DNA of 64,000 nt from positions 15,084,001 to 15,148,000 of the forward strand of contig CM072803.1 in the NCBI GenBank assembly GCA_037013495.1, read 5' to 3'. The position numbers were made by a program, and so were the translations under genes. The notes under the pieces are model-generated. The model saw only the letters and a list, made by a program, of their open reading frames with translations, did no database searches and was not told the DNA's origin. How positions within the stretch are numbered: the stretch's first letter is position 1; each line of letters opens with the position of its first letter. The DNA is from Hippophae tibetana. Lineage: Eukaryota; Streptophyta; Magnoliopsida; Rosales; Elaeagnaceae. This document shows, one piece after another, positions 36,201-48,400 of the stretch.

Positions 36201-37707
36201 TTATTATCTTACTCAAAACACGTCATTATAACTTCACATGTATATATTTCGATCAAATTAGTCTATATTTAGTAAAATAGTTGATGGAAAGATATTTTAA
36301 TAATAAAAGTAATCAATTGAAACAAAAAATATTTGAAAGGAGTAAATTGAATATTTTCACACAATATTAATTTATTAGTATAGTTAAATGAATGTTTGCC
36401 CACTTTTTTATATGACTTATGCTCTTTATTCCCTTTCTAGAGGATAGTGGCTGTTCAGTACAAGATCCCAGATTATGTCCACATATCTCAAGAATGTAGG
36501 CATCTTCTTTCTCGCATATTTGTCGCAAATCCAGCCAAGGTATATGGTTCGTGTGCACGTGTTCTTTTCTCTTTCATCTAATTCTATTGCACAATTTTCT
36601 TTTAAGTCATGCTTGATTTGCATAATGGAAAAATAACGAGAACGGTGATAGTAATAAGAATTAAATTCAATGGAAACAATATTATTATTATTATGTTTAT
36701 TTGAGCATTAAAATCAAAATAATTATAATATTGAATAAAATTATGAATGAAACAAATAATTATATAAATGTGTGAAGAAAATAGAGCATTTTAGCGTATT
36801 CTTGGAAGAATGAGCATTCCTATTACTATTGTAATGTTTTACATTATAGGTTGACATTCTATTACTTTGGTTTCCTCAACTGTTGTATGTACACAAAGAG
36901 AAGCGTTTGGCAGATTATGATACTGTTTTTTTTCTCAGCCGAGATTAGAGCTAGGAGTACTCTTCTACTAATTATGTATTAGGAAGTTCATTGCCCTGTG
37001 CTACAATCGTTTGGGCAATATTATCTTCTTTTGATGTGTGGTATCACTACATGAATCAGTAATTTGCTTCTGTTTGGTCCTTTTTTGTGAACAAGACTGT
37101 GCACATGAGTGCCTGTAAAAAATCATTAAATTTTTGTTTTTCGAACACTTTAATCCCTGAACTTTTAATTTATATACTTAAGTCACTACTTTCCCTAAAC
37201 TTTTAATTTATATACCTAAGTCACCACTTTTTGAAAAGGGTGAAGTGACATCAAGGTCACTTAAGTCACTAATTTTTAGAAAATAGTTACGTTTTAGCCC
37301 CTTTAATTGAAATATATCCTTTCAGGTACTATCTTTTGTTTCCATGCTTATTATAATAGGCCTCCTTTGATCTATTTTTTCAGAGGATCACCATCAAAGA
37401 AATCAAGTCACAGCCATGGTTCTTAAAGAACCTGCCAAGGGAACTAACAGAAACATTTCAAGCCATGTACTACAGGAAAGAAAACCCAACATTCTCCCTC
37501 CAAAGTGTAGAAGAAATCATGAAGATAGTCGAAGATGCCAAAGTTACTCCTCCAGCTTCTCGATCGGTTGGAGGCTTTGGTTGGGAAGAGGAAGATGATG
37601 ATGTTGTAAAGGAAGATGCGGACGGCGGTGAGGACGAAGACGCAGACGATGAATATGAAAAGAGAGTTAAAGAAGCATATGCCAACGAGGATGTGAATGT
37701 CAATTAA
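30289..37707 (+). CDS. SNRK2.4: SnRK2 protein kinase, SnRK2.4/2.10 subclass, 9 exons, 354 aa
   Basis: Exons: 30289-30408, 31059-31133, 31225-31326, 34345-34398, 34485-34577, 34675-34767, 35846-35950, 36441-36539, 37384-37707, all in phase 0. It is a Ser/Thr kinase of osmotic and salt stress signalling. The Gly loop is [11 protein letters not shown] (10-20), with Lys33, HRDLKLEN (121-128), DFG (143-145), an activation loop with [19 protein letters not shown] and APE (167-169). The SnRK2 box (about 275-305) and an acidic tail (315-340, mixed Glu and Asp) follow. Ending [15 protein letters not shown] fits the ABA-insensitive group (SnRK2.4/2.10) as I recall it. Introns are 650, 91, 3018, 86, 97, 1078, 490 and 844 bp; the large ones contain repeats. 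Subclass is less certain than family. Confidence 0.95.
31400..33900. repeat. Repeat-bearing expansion in SnRK2 intron 3
   Basis: Intron 3 is about 3.0 kb, against under 100 bp for introns 2, 4 and 5. Its outer parts share short similar segments: ttttaaaaaactatctaagccttgagg near 31405 and the related ttttttaaaaaattgccttaaggc near 33809, and acacttcaaggtt near 31519 and 33882. This suggests an insertion or duplication of roughly 2.4 kb. No coding content or clear transposon ends were found. Confidence 0.4.
34918..35041. repeat. Small foldback (MITE-like) element in SnRK2 intron 6
   Basis: An imperfect inverted repeat: gtaactttgaaaaaaaatgtgcac at the left and its near reverse complement (gtgcacatttttcatagttat) at the right, with a central tandem of cactttagt motifs. 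Length about 124 bp. No target duplication could be fixed, so the class is unknown. Confidence 0.6.
37155..37240. repeat. Two-copy tandem repeat, 38-bp period, SnRK2 intron 8
   Basis: Two adjacent copies of ccctRaacttttaatttata followed by ctaagtcac..acttt differ at a few bases. The stretch ends about 140 bp before the last exon. No function is suggested. Confidence 0.7.
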
Positions 37708-38887
37708 ATGCCAAACTTCTTAACCTTAATTAATTATCGGGAAAGTGAAGAAATTTGGTTGTGCTAATAAAAGTCAGAGTATGGAACATAATAGCATGTA
37801 TAGGTTATACATAATGGAATTGATCCTAAAATAGCATGTCATGTATATAAAAGTTAATCTTACGTGTACATCTGACATGTTATTTTATGATTAATTTGAT
37901 TATGTATAACTTGTATATATTATTATAGGAATTCAATTCAAAAGTTGGCTCGTGTTTACTGCATGGTGTTTAATAATGTCATGTAAATTCTTAGCATTAA
38001 CCTTGAAGTTGATGTTTGGGTTTATATCTATTGTATGTGTTTTGGGTTTTAAGTTTCTTGAGTGTATTTTTAACCTCTCTTTCCCTTCCTAGGGACTGCT
38101 TTTAGTGGAGATGATAGTTTTACCAAACATTACAAAATATGATTTGTATTGTGTATGCAATATTGTGTAAAGAACAAAAAATAAATTGGCTTAAAGTTTA
38201 TAGTCACATTCATTCATCTGTTTTACATAGACAATAGAAATATAATCGCAATCACCTAGTGACATATGCTCGAAGTAAGCACATGAATGTGTTTGAGCTT
38301 CTTGTGATTGTGTACGTTCACAGTCAACATGTTGAGAAGAGAGAGAGAGAGAGAGAGAGAGAGGACATTTACGACAATAAAAAACTTTTTAATACATTTT
38401 TTATTTTTTATATAAATTATAGTTTTTATATATTAATAAGTAATTTCTTATTGGGTGAATATTACAAATAATATATATATTTTTATATATTATATATTTT
38501 TTCTTATGTTTTCACCATTCTACTTTTAATTTCATATTTTAGTCTCTTTACTTTTTTTTATTTTTACAATTTAGTTATTTTTATTTTTTATTTTTTAATA
38601 CTTTGATCCCCTTAATTTTTTTTATTTTTGAAGATTAATTTCAAATTGACCTTAAATTTTGAACTAAAGGTGTAAAAATTTAAAAAACAAAGAACTAAAT
38701 TATATATATAAATAAATAGTTAGGTATTAAAGTATGAAAATTAAAAAATAAAGCAATCAAGTCAAGATAAAAAAATAATAAAGAAATTAAATTGTAGAAT
38801 ATAAAAAAAAATATTGACTAAAGTGTAAAAATTAAATAAATAAAGTTATTAAATTATAAAAGTAATAATAATATTAAAATGTAAAAA

Positions 38888-38919
<32 letters not shown>

Positions 38920-39899
38920 TAAAAATAATAACGAGGATATCAAAATATAAAAATTTAAATATATATTAACCATTTGTATAATTCACCCACTTAAACTAAC
39001 ATACAATCTGATTGGTTTATAGTTACAAGTGAATTTACAAACACTTTATTCTAAAACTGGATTTAGCTTCAAATTAAAAACCTCACATTCAAAATAAGTT
39101 TGAATTTTTAATTAATAATTAAAAAAATCTAATAAATGGTCATGTTTGGTTTGGTTCAAGTGGGTCCTGGTTTGTTAAAAGTGCATTTATTGCGATTTGG
39201 TGCAACCATTTCCATTAAAGCCAAGAAAAAAAAAATCCAAATTTTAGAAGCAAAGAGGAAGTCTCCTTATTTACTTATCTAAATAAGAGACTCATTAATT
39301 TTCTAGTTGTTGTTGAGAACTACTACTAGATGTATACCATATTCACAAATGACCATGTCATTGTCTCTTTTGACTAATTGCGACTTAATAATGATATAGT
39401 GCATTTATTAGCTTTTTTTTCTTTCTTTTTCTTTAAATACTTATGTTTTTACATTATCACATTAATTATATATATAGTCTAAACTATTACTTCAACCGTA
39501 ATATTTTAATGAGATGTAAATATGGTTATAATTTAAAATATAAATTTAATAGAATAAGACATAAATTATTTTTAATTAAAAATATACATTAATTTTTTTT
39601 TATAATTATAAGTAAATAAATAAATAGATTTAAATTTTTTTAATTTTTACATAATATTAAAAAATATATAAATTTAAAAACAAAAACATAAACACTTACT
39701 ATACAATCACATATCCCACTCTTAGTGATTATAATAATTATTTTTATTATTATCTTAATAAAATGTATAAAATATTTATTTTATTTTTATTATTAATTAT
39801 ATAATAATATTATTATTGTTAGATAAATTTATTATTATTTTTACAGTAATAATTTGATTGATAACAATATGGCCCCAGGCATATTGTTAAAAAGCCTAA
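37708..39899. other. SnRK2 3' flank and AT-rich spacer
   Basis: The first few hundred bases should hold the SnRK2 3' UTR. A (GA)n microsatellite lies at about 38336-38363. From about 38520 to 38840 a low-complexity AT-rich stretch looks like a loose foldback (tttagtctctttac against actaaagtgtaaaaatt), possibly an old MITE. The rest is AT-rich with no gene seen. Confidence 0.45.
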
Positions 39900-39903
39900 T
39901 TAA

Positions 39904-40360
39904 CAACACCACAAGCACCTAAATCAGCAAAACATTATCTGCCATAACCAAAATCGGAGTATCACAGATATGCCAGTCAGTGGCCTTCAAAACCACTCAG
40001 CTCTCTGCCCTCAAAACCCTCACCCAAGTCGCCACAAGGCCATAGCCAAGTCCTCAATCTCCTCCTCTGCTACCTCTAGTCGCTCTCAGTTTAACATATT
40101 CGATATACCAACGCCCCTTATGATCTCGATCCACTCAGTACTTCAAGGCTTCTCTAGCTGTTTCAATCTTCACAAATCACTTGCAATAAGAGGATTATTT
40201 GTTGAAGAAGATGACGAAAGGCTGAATTTTGTAGAATTTTTTGATTTTTTTTTTTATATTTAATAGATATAAAAGTAGCATGTATGAAACATTTTTATAG
40301 ATAACCGTAAAAATGTGATAAAAACGATACAAATATAATAATTTAATAACAGATTTTTAA
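39904..40360 (+). repeat. Left arm of a large inverted duplication (non-viral sequence)
   Basis: This ~450 bp segment recurs inverted at about 41797-42245 with few differences by eye. It is much less AT-rich than its surroundings and has a coding look (MPVSGLQNHSALCPQNPHPS, later SVLQGFSSCFNLHKS and IRGLFVEEDDERLNF), but I do not recognise the protein and no full gene is present. It then runs into AT-rich sequence (tgataaaaacgatacaaat) that both arms share. Possibly a duplicated host gene fragment, or part of an unrecognised element. Confidence 0.8.
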
Positions 40361-41019
40361 ATTTATTTTTATTTTAATATATAATACGTGTAAATTATCA
40401 AAAAAATAATAAAATAATTTTCAAACACATCGAATTAATTACAAACAATATCTAAATACAAATTTATTATAATTTAACATTAGTTAACTCTCTTTAACTG
40501 TTATGTTTATTTATAAATCATTTTAAAAAAAAAGGTTAATAAATTTTGTAGCAGCGTTAGCGTATGTGAAAATATGATTTTGAGATAAGTGATATAATTT
40601 AAAAGTTTGGGAAGTTCTACGATAGGATAGCAAACCACAAGGGTATTGATAAAATTTACCCTCTAAAAAAAATACTTACACTAAATAAACATATCAAGTA
40701 ATACAAATTCATATATAATTAATCGTAAAACAAGTATATAGGGTGCTTTGGATACAATATAAGTTATTATTTGTAAGGAAGAAAAATGATTTTAGAAAGA
40801 AGCAAATAGTTTGTGCTTACGTTAAAAAGCACACAAAAAAGAAAAAGGAAAATGTATTTTATTAGCTCTAAAAGTATTCTTAACAAATTTATTTTGATTG
40901 ATTCATATAAGTACTTTTCTGTCATCAATTTTTTTTTATTGTCTAACGACATTTCTTCTTTCATTTATCTTCTTCGTAGTCTTCTTCTTCTTGACTTGTA
41001 TTGTAAGAATTTCAACGTA
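40361..41019. other. Spacer between left arm and viral fossil
   Basis: AT-rich, no gene or element recognised. Confidence 0.5.
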
Positions 41020-41684
41020 AATAAATTTTGAGATATCTTCAAAAATATTTTTCAAATATAATGAAAGTAAATAGTAACATTTCATAAATAAAAATAAATA
41101 ATAAAAAATAAAAAATCAATAAATAGTAGAATTAGAAATACAAAAACATTTCAGGATATTTTTCATAAAAAATAATAATAATAAAAAATTCAAAATGTAA
41201 AATTAAATCTTAAAAAAAGAAATGAATTTAAAGATCTATCATTTTCATCTTTAAAAAAATTATTTTCAAGAAAAGACATAGTTTATTATAAATAAGTAAT
41301 AAAAATGAGTATTAATGTCATAGATATAAAAAAATGTATAATATATCATTAATTGAAAAGTAAGTTATATTAAATAAACTATCCAAAATCCTGTAAAAGG
41401 ATAAAAAAAAAATAGATACATTCATTTAGAAGGAATTCAAATATTAGTACAAGCTCATTTCAAATAAAGAGTAGATACACCTATAAAAATAGCATTGCTA
41501 GATAATAATATAATAAACAAAAATACTATGAACAATCCGTGGTAATTTAGGATACTAGAAGCCAAAATTTATAACCTATCTTAGGTTTACTATTAATATT
41601 TATGATAATAAATTAAACCAAGTATCAAGTTTAGCTTATGAATTTAAAATAGGAGATTTAATGAAAGAAAAAAAATCATCCATT

Positions 41685-42331
41685 TTTAATACAATATATA
41701 GTATGATATTCGTTAACAAATAGTCATAATAGTTTAATATATAGATAAAATAAATTTATAAAAATAGATAAAACCTTTATGGTTTTATCTATTTAAAAAT
41801 TTGTTATTAAATTATTATATTTGTATCGTTTTTATCACATTTTTATGGTTATTTATAAAAATGTTTTATACATGCTACTTTTTCATCTATTAAATATAAA
41901 AAAAATCAAAAATTCTACAAAATTCAACCTTTCGTCATCTTCTTCAACAAATAATCCTCTTATTGCAAATGATTTGTGAAGATTGAAACAACTAGAGAAA
42001 CCTTGAAGTACAGAGTGGATCGAGATCATAGAGGGCGTTGGTGAAATCGAATATGTTAAACTGAGAGCGACTAGAGGTAGCATAGGAGGAGGTTGAGGAC
42101 TTGGCTATGACCTGGTGGCGACTTGAGTGAGGGTTTTAAGGGCAAAGAGATGAGTGGTTTTGAAGGCCACTGACTGGCATATCTATGATACTTCGATTTT
42201 CGTTCTGAAGGTTTTGCAGATTTAGGTGCTTGTGGTGTTTTTAATACAATATATAGTATGATATTCGTTAACAAATAGTCATAATGGTTCAATATATAGA
42301 CAAAATAAATTTATAAAAATAGATAAAACCT
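41685..42331. repeat. About 90-bp direct duplication flanking the inserted arm
   Basis: About 41685-41778 and 42238-42331 are near-identical copies of a viral segment (ttaatacaatatatagtatg ... gataaaacctt). They bracket the inverted arm. This is far longer than a transposase or integrase target duplication and points to repair-associated duplication or a staggered break. Confidence 0.8.
41797..42245 (-). repeat. Right arm of the inverted duplication, inserted in viral copy 1
   Basis: This is the reverse complement of about 39904-40360, sitting inside the movement-protein region of the pararetrovirus fossil. Viral sequence resumes after it. Since the arm interrupts viral sequence, the arm arrived after the virus. 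A direct duplication of viral sequence flanks it (see next entry). Confidence 0.85.
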
Positions 42332-45300
42332 TTCAAGAACTTGGACAAATAGTAAAACCATAAATACTAACAGATTTTGAAATACCGAAGGAATGGAATT
42401 TAGATATCAAAGAAAAACCTCTAATATCACAAAGAAAAAAATAATAAGGTTAAAAACAATAACATACCAAGATTTATTTTTATAAATCATGAAGGAAAAA
42501 CTTTTAATAAATAATAAGTTTAAAAACTAAAGGATGAAGTTCAAGCAATGAAAGTATTAATTCATTATGTCATATTAGGAAGACAAAAATGTTTAAAAAC
42601 AAATTAAAAAATATATAGCTAGAAATAGATTAAAGCCTGGTAGACATCATAGCAAAAAATCAAGCAACATTAATGAAAGCTTTGAGACTCTTACGAGAGG
42701 AAATGTATTTAGTTCAAGAATTAAACACGAAATATCTACAAGGTATAACCGAAACAAAAAAAAATAAAGGAATATGGTTATAATAAATTACAATAATATA
42801 TACATATAGAATTTAAAGAACTAAGAAAAGATGTATATAATATACACGGAAACAATGATATTATAAGTCATAAATACGATTCCTTAGAAGGAAAAACAGT
42901 ATAACAAAAGAATTAAAAACAATTCATGAATCACGAAAATATGAACACAAAAAAATTAATTAGTTTGTTAACACTAACTAATGAAAAAATAAAAGAATAT
43001 TATAATGAAAATTTTTGAACAAACAAATAGGAAGACGACATGACAATAATCAACAAGAGTGATTATGAACTAGAAATCATGACCCCAAAAGATCATATAA
43101 AACTAATTTCATTACCAAGAAGAAACACCTAACCCACATAGGGAAGAAAATAATAGCAAATATCAAGAGAGCCTCACACTCCCAATAGAAGAAGACAACC
43201 ACCCAAAATGAAAGAAGGGTTGTATTGGAGAATTAGAGGTAGTATGCTATTAGAATTCAAACTCCATGAACATTATAGATTTGATCTCTTAGATCTAAAT
43301 TGTACTAGAGATACAAAAAAAAATCCTTAGATGAATAGGCTAGTAGTATGAGTGTACTCATACAAACCTCTCAAACTATACAAATAAATCCTTCAATCTG
43401 TAGGGTATTAGTAGCTCATAAAATGACAGAAAATGTTAAAGTTTGGTTTTCAAATTTAACAGGCCAATAACACTTATTAATGTAAATGATTTCTCCCACA
43501 AGAAGATAATATTTAAATATAGTAGTAAATGCAATATACAAGGAATTTACTGAAAAAGATAAAAAAATAACTATTACTGAATTTAGTGAAAATGAAATCA
43601 ATAAAGTCAAATGGCATCTAACAAATATATAAATTTATAATACGTGTTACATATATAAATTACCACCATCTATGAAAACAATTTATGAGGAAAAAATTTC
43701 AAAAAATTACTTGGAACATTACATAAGACCTTAATAGAAAGTTGGAATCAAAGAAATAGGAAAACTATATCAAGCATCCTAGGAGAAAGAATAACATGAC
43801 TTAAAAGGTAGATAATCATTAAACGCCAAGAAATAAATAAATATAAACAAATAAGAGAAAATGATAAAATATCTTGTGATTTAAGATATTTTAAAATACT
43901 AGAAAACATATGGATGTAATCTAAAATCCTACAAATAGAAATTTAAAAAATACAAGAAATTTAAAAGATACAAATTCAAAAAATAAGATTTTCTAAAATA
44001 TAAAAGAAGATTCAATATGGAAAATTATTAGACAAATATTTTAGAAGGAAAAGGTATAAACCTCTTGAAAACGAGAATGCTTGTATTTTAGGGAAAAAGA
44101 AATGCAGATATTGGATATGTAATAAAAAAGAACATTATGCTAATCAATGTCCTACCAAGCTTCAACATAGGAAAGAATTTAAAAAAGAAATTTCCACAAA
44201 AAAAATCTTAGGAGAAGATTTTAAGATGAAATTAGAACTAATTGAGGAATCAGATATAAATGATATCTACGATATTTATTTATTATAAAAAATCAAGGAG
44301 GTAATAACCGACTCAGAATATGTGTACTCTTCGTCAAAAGATGAATGATTTGTATAATATTATAAATTCAAATAGTACTTATATCAAGGTAGAACTTAAA
44401 TTTAAATAATGTGTTAGCTATCATTTACATACATATATAGATATAAGAACTAGTATATATGTAGCAAGTAAATATGTATTTTTAGAAAAATATTGAAAAC
44501 AAAAACCAAAAGATTTAATTGTAAGAATTACTAATAATACTATAATAAATCTTAATAAGGTTTTAAAAGATACAAATATAATCTTAAGAGGAGAAAAATT
44601 TCATATTTCTATCATATATCAACAAGAAACAAGAATTGATTTATTAATAGAAAATAATTTTCTAAACTTATATCAACATTTTATACAATATTTAAACAAA
44701 ATAAGTCTAACAACATTAGATGGTAATGTGTTATGTATAAAAAATAAAAATAAATGAAAATATCAAACTCAACTTTTATCCAACAACATAAAAAGTGAAA
44801 ACACGATGAAATAGATACAAAGTAATAAAAACATTATTTAGAAAATATTTCATTAGATATAGAAAATAAACAAAACTTTTTTCTTAATGAAATACAGAAA
44901 GATAAAAATCTAACAGGTATCATAAAATTATTAAAAACAATAAGCTCAAAAAATCATTTGAATCCAAAAATCAATAAATCTAAAACGATTGCTAACATAA
45001 AATTAAGAGACCTTAATTAGGTTATTAGAGTAAAATCGATGATTTATAGCGTAGAAGACATGATTGAATTCGAAAAACAAATTCAAGAACTTTTGGAACT
45101 AAAAGTCATAATACCAAATAATTCACCCCACTCTAGTATAAAAATTTTAGTCGAAAAAGAAGCTGAAAAAAGAGAATAATAATAAACTTTAAAACATTGA
45201 ATAAAGAAACCATTGATGATAAATACTTTATTAAAAAAAGAACTATTATCATTAATAAAAGGAAAGAAATAATTCTCAAGCTTTGATTACAAAAGTAGAT

Positions 45301-48300
45301 TTTGACAAATAAGACTAGATTAAGAATTTCACAAATTAACATCATTTAGTTACACCAAGGAAAATTACAATGAATTGTTATACTATTTGGATTAAAACAA
45401 ACCCTAGGTATCTTTCAAAGATAAATAAATAATATCTTTAAAAAATTATAAAATATTTACTGTGTTTATATGGATAATATTTTGGTTTTCAATAATGAAT
45501 TAAATAAATATTATTAATATTTTATAGTAATGTACGAAAGAAGACATTGTACTCTTTGAAAGAAAAGCACTGAGGAAAAAATTAAGTATTTAAGGTTGGA
45601 AATTGAAGATGAAAAATATAATTTACAACCCCATATATTAAATAACATTCAATGTTTTCTTAGTAAATTAAAAAACAAAAACCAATTACAATTTTTTTAA
45701 GATGTTTGACATATGTTGTACCATATACCAAGAAACTTACAGAAACGCAAAAACCTTTACAAGAAATATTAAAAAAAAAACATATATGAAAATGGACATA
45801 ACAAGATACTCTATATATGGATAAAACAAAAGCACAGGTAAAAAATTTACTAACTTTATACCATCTAGGGACAAATGATAAAATGATAATTGAAATAGAT
45901 ACTTCACAAGAATATTGAGAAGTAGTTTTGAAAGCAAAAGTAGATGGAAAAGATGAATATCTTTGTAGATTTATATCAAAATCTTTTCATAGTCCAAAAT
46001 TAAATTATCACAGTAATAAAAAAAATCTAGTTGTTAAAAAGGCCATTAAGAAATTTACAATATACGTCATAAGTTCTAAATTCATTGTTAGAACTGATAA
46101 TAAGAATTTTGGTTATTTCTTAAGAACTAATATTTTAGGTGATTAGAAACAAGAAAGATTAGTAAGATGGTAATAGTGATTCAACAACTATAACTTTGAT
46201 ATCGAACATCTCACAGGAAATAAGAATAATTTAACAGTTGCTCTTACTAGAGAATTAACACCTCTAACTATTTTTATGCTTATAGGAATGGAATATCTTG
46301 ATATCAAAATCAAAAGAACAACTCAATCTACTATACATAGAGAAGTCTCTTATGGGGAACTTTTAGAGTCTAAAAATTCTTAAGAGGAATCTTCATCAAA
46401 AATTAAATCTAAAGAAAGAATTCAAGATTAATAGGAAAAATCAAAAAAGAGTAACATTTTTGAAATAAGAAAGCTGAATTGGGCTGATAAAATAGAAAAA
46501 GAAGAACAAAAAAAAGACTTATGCGGTTTATAATGGCCCAAAACTAAGAATCTATAACAACTGGGCAAAATCAAGTAAATCTATTATTAGGTTTAGTGGA
46601 GTAACCCATATATCATTCACAAATAGAATAGAGTCTGAAGGCAGTTATGTCAATTATAAAGTACCAAAACTAATAACTCTACAAAAGATAGTAAGGTCTA
46701 TAACTAATAGCACCAAGCAAGTTAACAACCCTAGGGAAAATACTAAGGTCTACAATATTATTTAGAGAAGCGTCTTTTCTAGAGACATCAAAGACAATAA
46801 GGCATTCAAGAAAACATCTCCCATAAATTCATTAGTCATTGAAGATGAAAATGACCAATATAGAAATATGAGCGAACCACAATATTTAAGCCTCTACAAC
46901 TTGGTTAGAAAATCTACTCAGGAACACATAAAAGATATGAAGTTCTACATTACATAAAAGGAATTCCCTATGAGAAATAAATTCAATATTTTGGGAAGAG
47001 CTGATCAAATATTTATTTACAAAGCTTTTTATGTAGAACTAATAAAAAACATATATCTAGGAATTAATTTAAGTGAATTAAATTATTTTATGAAAAATTT
47101 CAAAAAAACAATCAAGAACTTTAGGAAGAATATAAGAGCAAGTGACAAATCTGTTTATCTCAGATTTTTTAGTTCCCTAATAGACTAGAATGAGAAAGGT
47201 TGTATAAGTTCCTACCACTTTATCAAGTTAGGGATTTCCAACACAAATAAAGAAGTTCCAAAACCAATGGTGCTTTTAGAAAAGGAATTCAACACACAAG
47301 AACTTTATATATTAAGAGGTCAAATGTTAAGTCAAATTAACTATGAACTCCAAAAAATTGATAACTCTACTGAGATCAAAGTAAATTACCTAACTAGTAA
47401 AGTTATCACCACTTCTCATAGTAGCATGAATCTCTCCTAAAATGATGTTGAGAAAATCATCAAATATAAGACAAATTTTAACAACAATATCTTGGAAATT
47501 GGACAAGAAACAAGGAATGTATTCTGCTTCTATGTCAAAAAAATCCACCAAAGATAACAGATACATTTACTACATCAAAGATCGAAAACATGAAGATGCA
47601 TCATCATCAACATTATTAAAAAGACTATCGATAGAAAATGATAAGGAAGAATAAAGAAGAGGATTCGTCAGTAGAAGAAGATAAAGAAAAATAAAGATGT
47701 AGGCCCGCATCTTTAGTTGATAGCATGTGCTAAGGAAAAAGCAATGGTAAATATTTAAAGCAGTAAACCAAATGAATTATTAATGTAAGGATAAAATAGT
47801 AAATTTTATCTTGTTAATAGGGATTTCTTATGCTATAAAAAGAACCCTTATTTTCATTTAAGGAACACAGAAAAAACCCAGAGCATATAGCTCATAAAAC
47901 ACATAGTTTTTAATATAGTAACTCCCTCTATCTAGAAATCTCAACCTGTAATTATAAGTGGCTAAGAATCATGTCAAAGTTCTTAGTGAGCTTTAAAATT
48001 GAATAATTATTATATTATGAATAAAATAGAGTTCAGTCACTCTTTTCTATCAAGTCCAAATTAGACATCATCTATGTAAAGATGCAAAAGGCTCACAATT
48101 ACCACGAGGGTTTTAAGATTTGAACACAGTAGAGACATAATTGGTATAACAAGATAAGATGAACATAAGAGAAGATTGGGGTAGACCTATTAAATTAGGT
48201 ATAATAATTACAACTTTTAAGTCAATTAAGATCTTAAATGTTTAAATATTTGCTTATATTAAATAATAATACTAATAAATAGAAATATGAAGATATAAAT

Positions 48301-48400
48301 AACACAATATAATAATAAGAAAATTAAAAAATTATCATTAATAATTTAAAAAATTAACAACTAGAGTTAAACATTTAGTCATTAACTTGGTATCAGATGA

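Larger units (their letters stand above)
41020..48400 (+). mobile_element. Endogenous pararetrovirus (Caulimoviridae), copy 1, plus strand
   Basis: A viral fossil, broken throughout. Parts in order: movement-protein region (about 41030-42480, interrupted by the inserted right arm), coiled-coil virion-associated-type region (about 42590-42950), coat-protein region with a zinc knuckle (about 44105-44155, CRYWICNKKEHYANQC), protease/RT (about 44380-45700), RNase H (about 45740-46260, KFIVRTDNKNFGYFLRTN, FDIEHLTGNKN), and a viroplasmin/transactivator region (about 46500-47660, TYAVYNGPKLRIYNNW, FSGVTH). An intergenic promoter with TATAAAAAG at 47834-47842, a leader, and a tRNA-Met-like site TGGTATCAGA at 48388-48397 follow. 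The viroplasmin places it with TAV-bearing genera (Caulimovirus, Soymovirus, Cavemovirus-like). Heavy decay suggests an old insertion. Confidence 0.88.

Noticed and set aside
38336-38363. Regular repeat as a CRISPR-like array
   Set aside because: It is a plain (GA)n microsatellite with no spacers, in a plant genome.
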